DNA from: Conchocele bisecta
Taxonomy: Eukaryota > Mollusca > Bivalvia > Lucinida > Thyasiridae
Reading direction: 5' to 3'
DNA length: 64,000 nt
Assembly (NCBI GenBank): GCA_029237695.1
Contig: CM055267.1
Coordinates: forward strand, 6,966,036-7,030,035
Shown here: in pieces, positions 10,488-20,132 of the stretch
How the letters are laid out: each line of letters starts with the position of its first letter
How positions within the stretch are numbered: position 1 is the first letter of the stretch
Notes under the pieces: generated by a model
Told to the model about the DNA's origin: nothing
What the model saw: the letters and a program-made list of their open reading frames with translations, nothing else
The model's database searches: none
Position numbers and translations under genes: made by a program

Positions 10488-10728
10488 ACTTTACATCCGG
10501 TCTACACTTCCGTATTACAACCCATTGATTCACCATGGATACTTTACATCCGGTCTACCACATCCGGGTTGCTACAGTCGAGTGATACCGTAGGAACTTT
10601 ACATCTGGTCCACCATTTCCGGAGAATAAATACTACCTGTGGAATTTACTTTCCGGGTTTAACTTCCGGGAGGAACCAGCTTCCGGAACATTATCGTTAT
10701 TGACTATCATGTGATGTAACCACATCCG
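10488..10728 (+). promoter_or_regulatory. TCCGG (ETS-like) motif cluster in LTR
   Basis: About nine CATCCGG or TTCCGG motifs lie within 240 bp, several as repeats of GGAACTTTACATCCGGTC. GGAA/GGAT cores in a CCGGAA/CCGGAT setting are the ETS-factor consensus. The cluster is kept in all three LTRs that retain this region (18540-18770, 42910-43140). Regulatory role is inferred. Confidence 0.4.
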
Positions 10729-11493
10729 GCTTTGACTTTGACATTCATACTTTGGAAATATATTGCATAGGCAATACATATGTATACTTTGATAGTGTAT
10801 GGTAATACTATCATGGCATATCATGGCTAAAGGATTGTAGTAAGACTACATATATTGTTTATGGATTAATCCACTTGAAGTTGGATTATAGCCATATTGT
10901 TGACTAGACCTCATATTGCGGGTGAGGCAGACCTGGGGACCTTGATATCTCAGAGGTTACACTATCTATTGAGATACGCAGCACTGGGGTAGCTCAGATG
11001 ATTGTCATTTGTCCTCCAATGTTCGTTATGCCATGTTATACTTGTATGTTATTTCACTTTGATTAGCGATCATCAAAGTACTTGTGCATTCATACTATTG
11101 TCCACTACGGGACCATTGAGATACCACATACCGAGTTTATTCGTCTATAGCTTTTAAGTTGCGTTAAAGTATAAACAGTCGATTGGCTTACAACTTGTAG
11201 TAATTGAATAGTGTCATGCACAGTACAGTGATGTTCGCATATCAAATGTATATGTATTCCTGTGTGTTCCCCATGTAATATAGTGTACATTATAAGTGAT
11301 TAAGTGACACGTGTACGTTATCTACTCTGGCCTATCCCTTACACTTCAACTGCATTGTTACCACTTTTCGTTCGTCAGATCAAGCTATATTGGCCATAAC
11401 GTCATTACAATTGAAGTATACTTTTGGTTCATATGATAATTGGGGGAGACAAATTTGTCTCGATCATTCTGACCTTGGTAATGACCTTGACAA

Positions 11494-11511
11494 TGGTGTC
11501 AGAGTGGGATT
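11494..11511 (+). other. Primer binding site (tRNA-Leu)
   Basis: TGGTGTCAGAGTGGGATT begins one base after the 5' LTR. It is complementary to the 3' end of animal tRNA-Leu (CCCACTTCTGACACCA), with one base missing. Copy 2 at 43904 has the complete TGGTGTCAGAAGTGGGG. The same tRNA is used by clam Steamer elements. Confidence 0.85.
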
Positions 11512-12151
11512 TTGTTTCCTCTTTTTATAATCAGTTTCTTCAAAGCAGTTGAAGTAAGGAGGCTAGAATAGCTGTACCCCTAGCGTCGTCAAATTCAATC
11601 TTGTATTTGTTTGCCTTGGGAGAATTAATGTAAGATGCACTCCGACACTTAGGCACTAATACATCACCACATACATGATTTGACTACCTAGGTACAGAAG
11701 TATAGAGTTGAGACGATCTGGTGAGATAGTGGATGTAAGGGTCATTGTAACTTTGGATTTGTTGAATAGTACCTCCCTGTGATGATGGCACAGCGGGTGT
11801 TCTAGGTTAGCACTAGACATTCTGCATCTGAGGCGAGATTACTACCATATTATATTGTGTATGAACATACTATATCCTGCCAGGTGTCTATAACCAGTCC
11901 CCAATATTTGTGTCCAGTACCTTAGAGAGGGAATGGTAAATATACCATTACATTAGACTATACATATACCGGATTGACTTACCCGATTGAGAAACTTATA
12001 CCGTCGTTAGGAGTAGAGACCGGATTGATTTGTTTACCTTAACCTTATAGACGTGAAGCAAGAGACTCGCACAAAATCACTAAGTGATTTGAGTGCTAGA
12101 GACCTTGTGTACCGTCGGGTAAAGCGGGTAAATCGATAATCCGGAGTTGAG
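11512..12151 (+). other. Untranslated leader of element 1
   Basis: A 640-bp stretch between primer site and gag, conserved with 43921-44561 of copy 2. No open frame of note. Packaging or ribosome-entry signals would lie here but cannot be recognised by eye. Confidence 0.5.
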
Positions 12152-12766
12152 TTGAGAGTGAGAATGTCGTCCATTAAGGAGCTAATGGACATAGGCAAAA
12201 GCTTAGGGCTAGCAGATTCAGAGTTAAGGGCCTTTGTAAAAGAAGAGCAGGAGAGAGAAAGACAGGAAAGACTAGAGGCTAGACAGGCTGAGAAAGATAG
12301 GTTAGATGCTGAGCGGTTGACTAAAGAGGTTGAACGACAGGCTGAGAAAGATAAGTTAGCAGGTGAGCGACAGGCTGAGAAAGATAAGTTAGCAGGTGAG
12401 CGACAGATGGAGAAAGATAGGTTAGATGCTGAGCAGTTAGCTAAGGAAGTTGAGCGACAGATGGAGAAAGATAGATTAGATGCTGCGCGGTTAGATAAAG
12501 AAGCACATCGGTTAGCCAATGAAGCACAGTTAGCTCTAGAATTCAAATTGAGAGAATTAGACACTAAGCATCAGGTAGAAATGGCAAAAGTAGAAAGGGG
12601 AGAAGTAGTAGATGAAGATAGACATGATAGGGACTATGGCAGAGCATTCGGTCCGAAGCTGCCACATTTTGATCAGAATAATGACAACATGGATAGCTAC
12701 TTAGCTAGATTTGAGAGGTACGCAGCAATTCAAGGTGGGGGAGAGATAAGTGGTCATTACACTTGA
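12152..12766 (+). CDS. gag: Gag, N-terminal part (matrix/coiled coil), element 1
   Basis: Encodes the start of the structural polyprotein that packages the element RNA in cytoplasmic particles. The Met at 12152 is followed by MSSIKELMDIGKSLGLADSE. Then comes a highly charged helical region of imperfect repeats (RQAEKDRLDAERL, RQMEKDRLDAEQL) at about residues 35-130, which should form a coiled coil. The segment FGPKLPHFDQNNDNMDSYLA starts the capsid. The frame ends prematurely with EISGHYT because one A is missing near 12733 relative to copy 2, where the capsid continues. The start is chosen because the same Met and upstream sequence are preserved at 44562. The repeat number differs between copies, showing length change in the coiled coil. 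Confidence 0.85.
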   Translation: MRVRMSSIKELMDIGKSLGLADSELRAFVKEEQERERQERLEARQAEKDRLDAERLTKEVERQAEKDKLAGERQAEKDKLAGERQMEKDRLDAEQLAKEVERQMEKDRLDAARLDKEAHRLANEAQLALEFKLRELDTKHQVEMAKVERGEVVDEDRHDRDYGRAFGPKLPHFDQNNDNMDSYLARFERYAAIQGGGEISGHYT

Positions 12767-13097
12767 GTGCTTTATTGAAGGGCAAGGCATTAGATGTATA
12801 TTCTAGATACCTATTGATGATGCTCTTGACTATGATAAGTTGAAATCCGCATTGTTGAAATGTTTTGATCTAACGGAAGATGGGTTCAGACGCATGTTCA
12901 AAAACACCAAACCTAAAGATCACAGTGAATCATTTGTGCAATATGTCAGTCGGTCAAAGAACTATTTAGATAGATGGTTTGAGTTAGGTAAGGTGAATAG
13001 AACATATGAAGGAGTACTAGACTACATGATCAGAGATCAGATGTTAAGTATATGCAGTCGTGAGCTCTACTTATTTCTCAAAGAGAAAACATTTTGA
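12767..13097 (+). CDS. gag: Gag capsid, SCAN-like C-terminal half, element 1
   Basis: Continues the capsid in a shifted frame. Readable from about 12840 as MKSALLKCFDLTEDGFRRMF, then HSESFVQYVSRSKNYLDRWF, GVLDYMIRDQML and CSRELYLFLKEK. This pattern, two helix pairs with FRxxF, a central F..Y..R...YLxRW and a later R(D/E)QxL..C..EL..FLKE, is that of the SCAN dimerisation domain and of Gmr1-type capsids. Frames are broken relative to copy 2 by a missing C near 12809 and an extra T near 13092. Copy 1 also carries an extra codon, AAA, at the KPKDH site. Confidence 0.8.
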
Positions 13098-14124
13098 CTC
13101 GATAGATCAGATGGCGGTTCAGGCAGATTACTTTGCAGAAGCTAGAGGAGGTAGCAAGTATGTAGTTCAGAGGAACAGTACTAGCAACAGAACTGAGTAC
13201 AGGTCAGTAGATAACCAGAGGCGCAAGGTAAGTAGTGCGGATAATCGATCCGGAGATAGGAGTCGAGATAGGGACAGATATCGGAATAGAGACCACAATA
13301 GAAGCCCAAGTAGGGGTAGTTATGATAGAAGCCCGAGTAGAGGTAGTTATGACAGAAGTACCAGCAGGAACGGCTATGATAGGCATCGCGGGACATGTTA
13401 CCATTGTGGCAAATGTCACATGTCCTACGATTGTCCTAAGCGTGACCGGTCCTCAGCTTACAAAGCAGCAGCAGTCGAGGAAGAGAAACATGTAAGTTTT
13501 GCAGATAAAGAACAGAGAGGTCGGTACAGAGGTAGAAATAGAGGTAGAAGTGGAAGGCACACTAGAGGCAGAGGTAGAGGTAGATGGCAAAACACGGAAC
13601 AACCAGGGGAAAACCAAGGAAATTTCTGTGTGGTTGATACCGACACCACTATTGTATGTTCAGGTAGCGAGATACAGCCGGAGTTGATTAACGGATGTAC
13701 ATTTGGTATGGATAGGCTACCCGTAGCAGAGGGCACATTAAATGGGAAAAAGGTCACAGTAATGCGAGATACTGGGTGTACCGGGGTGGTCGTCAGGGAA
13801 AGCTTAGTACAACCAGATCAGTTTTTAAGCAAAGTTTCAACCATGCATGCTGGGGTAAATAGGAGCAAAATGAGTGGAATTTCTACCGCCCGGGTAGATC
13901 TAGATACACCTTTTTTCAAAGGTCAGGTAGAAGCCCTTTGCATGACAGATACAATGTATGATGTAACCATAGGTAATGTAGACGGGTCAGAGTTACCGGT
14001 GATATCCGATTTTAGAGGCGCTAAATCGTGCGCAGTTGAAACTAGGTCACAAACGACAGCCCGAGACGAATCATATAAGACCCTCAAAGTCCCTACCGCA
14101 ATCGCGAAACGTATCACGCGATGA
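13060..14124 (+). CDS. gag-pro: Gag nucleocapsid and aspartic protease, element 1
   Basis: After the capsid end (SIDQMAVQADYFAEARGGS) comes an Arg/Ser-rich stretch with repeats of DRSPSRGSY, then a CCHC zinc knuckle at 13396-13434. In this copy the knuckle reads CYHCGKCHMSYDC, one residue shorter than the canonical CX2CX4HX4C kept in copy 2 (CYHCGKEGHMSYDC). An Arg/Gly-rich segment (RGRYRGRNRGRSGR) follows, likely RNA-binding. The retropepsin active site is DTG at 13768-13776 (VMRDTGCTGVVVRESL), the catalytic aspartate that cleaves the polyprotein after dimerisation. Gag and protease share one frame here, so no frameshift between them is needed. The frame stops at 14124 through an indel; copy 2 continues. 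Confidence 0.85.
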   Translation: MSSTYFSKRKHFDSIDQMAVQADYFAEARGGSKYVVQRNSTSNRTEYRSVDNQRRKVSSADNRSGDRSRDRDRYRNRDHNRSPSRGSYDRSPSRGSYDRSTSRNGYDRHRGTCYHCGKCHMSYDCPKRDRSSAYKAAAVEEEKHVSFADKEQRGRYRGRNRGRSGRHTRGRGRGRWQNTEQPGENQGNFCVVDTDTTIVCSGSEIQPELINGCTFGMDRLPVAEGTLNGKKVTVMRDTGCTGVVVRESLVQPDQFLSKVSTMHAGVNRSKMSGISTARVDLDTPFFKGQVEALCMTDTMYDVTIGNVDGSELPVISDFRGAKSCAVETRSQTTARDESYKTLKVPTAIAKRITR

Positions 14125-14914
14125 ATTCAAAGAGGCGCAGGCACATGACGTCACATTGACGTCAGTTCGAAATAATGCAAAAGACGGAACGGTACGGTCA
14201 AGTAAGAACGGAAACAAATCGAAATTCGCATACGAAAAGACTTGTTGTATCGTAATTTCGAATCGATAGGGTCAGGTAGGATGTACCATCAGCTGGTAGT
14301 CCCAAAAACACTTAGGACTACCGTGATGAAAGTGGCACATGAATCAATCATGGCGGGCCATTTAGGGGTTAAGAAGACAACTGATCGAGTGTTATCAGAA
14401 TTTTATGGCCAGCGTGGGCAGTGACATTACACGGTTTTGTAGGTCTTGTGACATATGTCAAAAGACTGTGTCAAAGGGACACATCACCAAGGTTCCGTTA
14501 GGAACTATGCCGTTGATAGACACTCCGTTCAAACGAGTCGCAGTTGATATTGTAGGGCCAATTTTTCCAGCTACCGATCGGAAGAATCGTTACATACTAA
14601 CGTTAGTTGATTATGCAACTAGGTACCCAGAAGCGGTACCACTACCAGGCATCGAGGCCGAACGAGTCGCGGAAGCTCTCGTGGATATGTTCAGTAGACT
14701 GGGTATCCCCGAGGAGATGCTCACCGATAGGGGTAGTCAATTTACGTCGGCAGTCATGGAGGAAGTTAGTAGATTGTTATCGCTGAGACAATTAACCACG
14801 ACACCGTACCACCCACAGTGTAACGGTCTCGTGGAACGGTTCAATGGTACGTTAAAGCAAATGCTTCGTAGAATGGCAAGCGAAACGTCCCAAAGATTGG
14901 GACAAATACATTAA
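14125..14914 (+). CDS. int: Integrase, zinc-binding and catalytic core, element 1
   Basis: Inserts the cDNA into host DNA. The HHCC zinc module is seen as HESIMAGHLGVKKTTDRVLS (frame 14242-14424) followed by FCRSCDICQK (about 14430-14461). Two single-base losses near 14405-14415 separate the halves. The DDE core is intact in 14405-14914: Asp in VAVDIVGPIF (14546), Asp in LTDRGSQF (14726) and Glu in GLVERFNG (14834), a D,D35E spacing. The core ends early after 14880 because of an extra A (GAAACGTCC here, GAACGTCC in copy 2). It lies upstream of reverse transcriptase, opposite to ordinary Ty3/Gypsy elements. Confidence 0.92.
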
Positions 14915-15591
14915 CGCGCTCTTATTCGCGTATCGCGAAGTCCCTCAAGAAAGTTTGGCTTTCTCACCGTTTGAACTATTGTACGGAAGGACCGTTCGAG
15001 GTCCGATGAGCATACTAAGAGATCTGTGGTCCGAGAAGGACATAGAGGACAACGTCTAAAACGACGTATCAGTACGTCCTCGACTTGCGCGAACGGCTCG
15101 AGAAAACGTGCGAAATCGCGCATGAGAACTTGAAGAGTGCGTCCAAAAAGTACGCAAAGTACTACAACCGTAAGACCCGTAGTAGGCAGTATGCAGTGGC
15201 AGATCAGGTACTTGTACTACTACCGACAGACAACAACAAATTGCTTCTTAGGTGGAAGGGACCATACCCCATAACAGAGGTAGTTAATGAGTGGGACTAT
15301 AGAGTTGACATGGGAGGGAAGTTGAAAACCTTACATGCAAACATGTTAAAGAGGTACGAGACTAGGCCTGAGCACCCGGGGAAGGGAATACTCACTGTAA
15401 TAAATGCGGCCGTGATAGAAGACACAGTAGAGGGGGATCCTAGTCCAAGTGGGTGTAGTGCCGAAGAAAACATGTTATGTCCCAGGGGATTAGAGTCCGA
15501 TACGGAGAGCAAGGTTGACCTGTCGCCTGATTTAGGCAAGAAACAAAAGACGCAAGTCAAAGAGATCTTACGGGAATTCACCCATGTCTGA
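14915..15591 (+). CDS. int: Integrase C-terminal region with GPY-type motif, element 1
   Basis: Resumes the integrase after the frameshift. From 15085 it reads RERLEKTCEIAHENLKSASK, then VLVLLPTDNNKLLLRWKGPY and DYRVDMGGKLKTLHANMLKR. RWKGPYPITEV is the GPY/F DNA-binding motif of Gypsy integrases. A linker rich in acidic and Ser residues follows and leads towards the RT. An extra T near 15057 (CGTCTAAAACG here, CGTCAAAACG in copy 2) creates a stop. No chromodomain is seen. Confidence 0.85.
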
Positions 15592-16194
15592 TGAGGACGC
15601 ACCAGGACACACCCATATAGAGAAACATGAGATAAAGTGTCAACGCAAGACCCATTAAGAATTAGGGGGTACCCTATCCCATTTAAGGTCAGGGGAAACA
15701 GTCAGCCAGGAAGTAGAGGAGATGCTGAAGCTAGGTGTCATAGAACCTCAAAATCACCCTACTCATCCCCCGTAATTCTAGTTAGGAAAAAGGACGGGGG
15801 GCTCCGATTCTGCATTGATTTCCGGCAACTTAACAAAGTCACTGTGTTTGATGCGGAACCAATGCCAAATATTGAAGAGATGTTCTCTAAGTTGGCGGGA
15901 CATAACTACTTTTCAAAGCTGGACCTGAGTAAGGGATACTGGCAGGTCCCATTGGATGAGAATTCCAGGGAATATTCCGCTTTCGAGGCACCCCAGGGTC
16001 TATTCCAGTTCAAGGTCATGCCCTTTGGAATGGTCACGGCACAGGCCACTTTCTGTAGACTCATGAGGAAAGTATTAAAGGGGGTCCACAATGCAGACAG
16101 CTTTGTTGATGACATCTTGATATTCTCCCATACGTGGCAACAACACCTGGGAGCTCTGAGTGAAGTCCTCTCCGATTGTCCGATGCCAATCTAA
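15592..16194 (+). CDS. rt: Reverse transcriptase, element 1
   Basis: RNA-dependent DNA polymerase. From 15637 the frame covers finger and palm: SSPVILVRKKDGGLRFCIDF, then FSKLDLSKGYWQVPL with the first catalytic Asp at 15922, FQFKVMPFGMVTAQATF, and the active-site box SFVDDILIFSHTW with Asp-Asp at 16108-16113. FVDD replaces the commoner Y-x-DD of Gypsy elements. The frame ends at LSDCPMPI through indels, and the connection to RNase H overlaps in another frame. This entire region is deleted from copy 2. Immediately upstream is the integrase C-terminus, with no room for another integrase after RNase H. Confidence 0.93.
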
Positions 16195-16927
16195 CAAAAA
16201 GGTGCAAAACCCTCCAAGTGCAGCATTGGGTACAGGCAACTTGAGTGCCTGGGACATACTAATCAGCAGTAAGAAAGAACTAAGGGCCCATCCCGAAAAG
16301 GTCAAGGCAGTTCATGAAGCTAATGTCCCTGAGACAAAGAAGGAGGTCAGGGCTTTCTTGGGGTTAGCCGGGTTCTATAGGAAGTTCATGCCCAACTTCG
16401 CAGAGATAGCGAGCCCGCTAACTGACCTTACTAAGAAAGGTCAACCGAACAAGGTCAACTGGGGGGCACCCCAACAGAAAGCTTTCGTTACCCTCAAGGG
16501 ATTATTGACCAGGGACCCAGTTCTGAAACTGCCCGAACTAGACAAACCTTTCGTGCTCAGGACGGATGCTTCCGACATTGGGTTAGGGGCAATACTGTTG
16601 CAAGAGCAGGATGGTATCCCACTTCCGATAGCGTATGCCAGCAAAAAGATGTTGCCAAGGGAATGCAATTATTCGGTAGTTGAGAAGGAGTGCCTGGCAG
16701 TCGTGTGGGGGGTGTCGAGAAGTTCCCCTTATTTGTTATTTGTTTGGGGGGGGGAATTTATCCTAGAAACGGACCACCAACCGTTGGTTTACCTAAACAA
16801 AGCCAAGGTTGCAAATTCCCGACTAATGAGGTGGGCCTTGATACTGCAACCTTACCGAATGCGTATTGTTGCGATAAAAGGGGCCGACAATCTGGGGGCA
16901 GACTACCTGAGCAGGATATCGGGGTAG
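16160..16927 (+). CDS. rh: RT connection and RNase H, element 1 (end of pol)
   Basis: Begins in the RT thumb (ELRAHPEKVKAVHEANVPET, EVRAFLGLAGFYRKFMPNFA), then RNase H, which degrades the RNA strand of the hybrid. Catalytic landmarks: FVLRTDASDIGLGAILL (Asp at 16565), YSVVEKECLAVVWGV (Glu) and FILETDHQPLVYLNKAK (Asp). It closes with NLGADYLSRISG, a typical RNase H terminus, and the stop lies 70 bp before the 3' LTR. The frame through SRSSPYLLFVWGGEF is probably distorted by compensating indels around the G run at 16745. Pol therefore ends in RNase H and not integrase. Confidence 0.92.
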   Translation: MKSSPIVRCQSNKKVQNPPSAALGTGNLSAWDILISSKKELRAHPEKVKAVHEANVPETKKEVRAFLGLAGFYRKFMPNFAEIASPLTDLTKKGQPNKVNWGAPQQKAFVTLKGLLTRDPVLKLPELDKPFVLRTDASDIGLGAILLQEQDGIPLPIAYASKKMLPRECNYSVVEKECLAVVWGVSRSSPYLLFVWGGEFILETDHQPLVYLNKAKVANSRLMRWALILQPYRMRIVAIKGADNLGADYLSRISG

Positions 16928-16985
16928 ATTCAGCTGTGCCAACGTGTCTCGCGATTATGCACGAAAGTGTAAACACTTTTTGTTT

Positions 16986-16996
16986 AGGGGGAGATA
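16986..16996 (+). other. Polypurine tract
   Basis: AGGGGGAGATA directly precedes the 3' LTR and would prime plus-strand DNA. Copy 2 has AGGGGGGAGATA at 48262-48273. Confidence 0.8.
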
Positions 16997-19527
16997 TGTC
17001 GCGTGACAGTGCATTTCTTGTACATTCTGGAATCCGTATAATTGTATATTTGTGATGTGTGGTACTGTGTTGTATTGTTGTGCGTATTATTGATTTCAGA
17101 TCCCTGTGATTCCACATACCTGTGGTTTCACACACCTGTGGTTTTTGCACACCTGTGGTTTGGCATGTACATTTGCCATGTGCAATGTGCATGTAATAAG
17201 GGGGCTTATGTTGTATTGGTGGAAATACGTTTATGCGTGTCATTTTTGCGGATTTTTATATACGTCTATTTTATGAGCAATGTTTTATGATGTCACGCCA
17301 TATTTGCCACAGACTATGCATGTGTGTGGTAGAGAACTCGTTGACTGCGTGTGCTGGTTTCGCTAGGGAAAAGATACCTTTTAGTATTACGGATGTCCAC
17401 TGTCCGTGCCAGCCGAGTTTGTCCGCGTGTCAGTGTTTCACATATAAGGGGACCTCTGTAGGTGAAGCCTGTATACAGCGCAGACCATACCATGGTTCTG
17501 CTCTTGTTATGTATATGCTACGGGTTTGTGTTTCATCATAGCCTGGTACTGGCCAACACGGATATATCAGATCCCATAATGGTGATGTTTTGTGTCGTGA
17601 TATTTCCGTAAATGACCACGATATTTGAGTTTAGTATGTGCTACACTCTCATTTGAGTGTATAGCCGTAGGACCGTTATGGAGGGGTTTGGCGGGGCCAA
17701 GAAGCGACCTTCGCATTGTCGAGACCAGTCGAGTAGATTTTGGATTATGAGATCTGGGTCTATAGTGTGCAGATTTATGGTAGTGTGGGGTATACCATGT
17801 TGGATGGTATTTATTCCACGAGGGCTGTACACTGGTTTGGTTGAATTTAAGGCGTGGGAACATATATTTATGCCAAATATATCCCACGGGTGACATGGCA
17901 AAAGCCATGGTTTTGTAGTATTTATGTGAGATGTCGTACGAGGGGTAGGCATATCCATTATTCCGTGCATGGTTTCACTGGTGTGTATAAGCGATGTCTC
18001 GCTATGTGTTGGCGGGACACATATTTTCTGGTAACAGAAGACTAGTACTGTATTCACCAGTGACACGGAGATTTTGGTATGTACCTAGAACATTTTATTT
18101 CAGCTGTGATTTGCCGTTGTTCGATTGCCCGTTTTAGTCTGTTGTGCATCCTGTCTGTCTGTCTGTGCGTATTCGTCCAGTAATTGGAGATTCATTTCAT
18201 TTTTGTAGCCTCTTGAGAACGCTCCAGCGAGCCACATTGGACGTTTTGGTCCACTCGTTTGAGGGCAGACCCAGTCAGTGCAGAGTATCGGGTCGTCCGA
18301 GTGTCCGTACGTCTGTCTGGCGCAGTGTGTGTAGCAGCTCCGGGTACAGGCCTGTATAGAGCAGTGTGTGATAGCTACCTCGCGTTCAGCAGACAGTCAC
18401 AGCCATAGTTTAGTGAAGTGAAACGCCATACACACATATCATATCATTATACTACCACCGAGTTGAATGTCACCTAAGTGAAACTTTTCCCGGCGTCTTA
18501 GCCAACGTGATAATCGCCATTTTGTATTATATCGGAACTTTACATCCGGTCTACCACTTCCGGTATTACAACCCATTGATTCACCATGGATACTTTACAT
18601 CCGGTCTACCACATCCGGGTTGCTACAGTCGAGTGATACCGTAGGAACTTTAACATCTGGTCCACCATTTCCGGAGATAATACTACCTGTGGAACTTTAC
18701 TTCCGGGAACCAGCTTCCGGAACATTATCGTTATTGACTATCATGTGATGTAACCACATCCGGCTTTGACTTTGACATTCATACTTTGGAAATATATTGC
18801 ATAGGCAATACATATGTATACTTTGATAGTGTATGGTAATACTCCTATCATGGCATATCATGGCTAAAGGATTGTAGTAAGACTACATATATTGTTTATG
18901 GATTAATCCACTTGAAGTTGGATTATAGCCATATTGTTGACTAGACCTCATATTGCGGGTGAGGCAGACCTGGGGACCTTGATACTCAGAGGTTACACTA
19001 TCTATTGAGATACGCCAGCACTGGGGTAGCTCAGATGATTGTCATTTGTCCTCCAATGTTCGTTATGCCATGTTATACTTGTATGTTATTTCACTTTGAT
19101 TAGCGATCATCAAAGTACTTGTGCATTCATACTATTGTCCACTACGGGACCATTGAGATACCACATACCGAGTTTATTCGTCTATAGCTTTTAAGTTGCG
19201 TTAAAGTATAACAGTCGATTGGCTTACAACCTTGTAGTAATTGAATAGTGTCATGCACAGTACAGTGATGTTCGCATATCAATGTATCATGTATTCCTGT
19301 GTGTTCCCCATGTAATATAGTGTACATTATAAGTGATTAAGTGACTACGTGTACTTATCTACTCTGGCCTATCCCTTACACTTCAACTGCATTGTTACCA
19401 CTTTTCGTTCGTCAGATCAAGCTATATTGGCCATAACGTCATTACAATTGAAGTATACTTGGTTCATATGATAATTGGGGGAGACAATTTGTCTCGATCA
19501 TTCCTGACCTTGGTAATGACCTTGACA
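16997..19527 (+). repeat. 3' LTR of element 1
   Basis: TGTCGCGTGACAGTGC...CCTTGACA, 2531 bp, co-linear with 8927-11492. It carries the RUNX-like triplet at 17118-17160 and the TCCGG cluster at 18540-18770. Confidence 0.93.
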
Positions 19528-19532
19528 CACAT
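19528..19532. repeat. Target site duplication CACAT (right)
   Basis: Direct repeat of 8922-8926. Confidence 0.9.
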
Positions 19533-19631
19533 GTGTTTTCTTTGTGTTCGGTTTAGAGGGGTTCCGCTGTATTAGTGATTCTTCACACCAGTGTCGTGTT
19601 AAACATCCACCTGCTGTAATCTTGCCCTGTA

Positions 19632-19930
19632 CCCTATTTCACCAACATTGCAAAGTATACTTTTCTAGCAAAGTATACTTTGAGCCAGTAATCATTTATT
19701 TTTCTCGAAATGCATTATTTCATATAGAACTAACGACTGCATATATTTGATGATTAAAAGTATGCAGAATTATTATACTGAATTTATTACATTATCACAG
19801 CCAAAATGGCTGTGATAATGTAATACATTCAGTATAATAAAAATTTATAAATTTATCCTAAAATTGAAAATTTCTCCCTCAAAGTATACTTTGCTAGATA
19901 AGTGTACTTTGCAATGTTGGTGAAATATGC
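19632..19930. repeat. TA-flanked MITE family B, copy 2
   Basis: CCCTATTTCACCAACATTGC at the left and the complement at the right, flanked by TA (19630-19631 and 19931-19932). Central hairpin around AGCCAAAATGGCT as in 1296-1608. Confidence 0.8.
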
Positions 19931-20132
19931 TACAGATTTCAAGAAAACTTCAAGCATTTGACATAAAGAAATTGACAGTTTTTGGCAAGATAACACAGGC
20001 GGTAATGTACGCGTGTACGATTGTTTGTGTGTTTTGCATATTATGTCACGTGTTGCTGTGTCGCTTTCTCAATGAACAGCTTCTCCCGTGCGATATCATA
20101 GTTATCTTGTACCATATGTATCTATGCTTGTA

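Larger units (their letters stand above)
8927..11492 (+). repeat. 5' LTR of element 1
   Basis: Begins TGTCGCGTGACACG and ends GACCTTGACA, so it has TG...CA termini. At 2.57 kb it is long for the superfamily. It matches 16997-19527 closely, and the visible differences are mostly 1-4 base insertions in this copy. It should carry the promoter and polyadenylation signals. A TATA-like CATATAAGGGACC lies near 9375. Confidence 0.93.
8927..19527 (+). mobile_element. Full-length Gmr1-like Ty3/Gypsy LTR retrotransposon, copy 1
   Basis: A 10.6-kb element bounded by LTRs of 2566 and 2531 bp, both TGTCGCGTGACA...CCTTGACA, with CACAT target duplications. In order: tRNA-Leu primer site, gag (coiled coil, SCAN-like capsid, zinc knuckle), protease (DTG), integrase (HHCC, D,D35E, GPY-type tail), reverse transcriptase (FVDD), RNase H, polypurine tract. 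Integrase before RT is the Ty1/copia order, yet every domain is Gypsy-like. This is diagnostic of the Gmr1 group (Goodwin and Poulter 2002). No envelope frame is seen. The coding region is broken by several single-base indels relative to copy 2 (39530-49691). Because the LTRs are nearly identical, the insertion is probably young and some breaks may be sequence errors. Confidence 0.93.

Noticed and set aside
8927..11492. Genes within the LTR (several 60-100 codon frames on both strands)
   Set aside because: The frames are not kept among the four LTRs, where indels shift them, and have no domain.
12034..12564. 176-codon minus-strand frame
   Set aside because: Antisense shadow of the gag coiled-coil repeats.
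13181..13396. Minus-strand Tyr-rich frames near the nucleocapsid
   Set aside because: Antisense to the Arg/Ser repeat; composition is forced by the coding strand.
16758..17243. 161-codon minus-strand frame across RNase H and the LTR
   Set aside because: Antisense to RNase H and LTR; no motif, and it crosses the structural boundary.
8927..19527. Envelope gene (endogenous retrovirus)
   Set aside because: Only 70 bp separate RNase H from the 3' LTR and there is no spare frame with a signal peptide or membrane segment.
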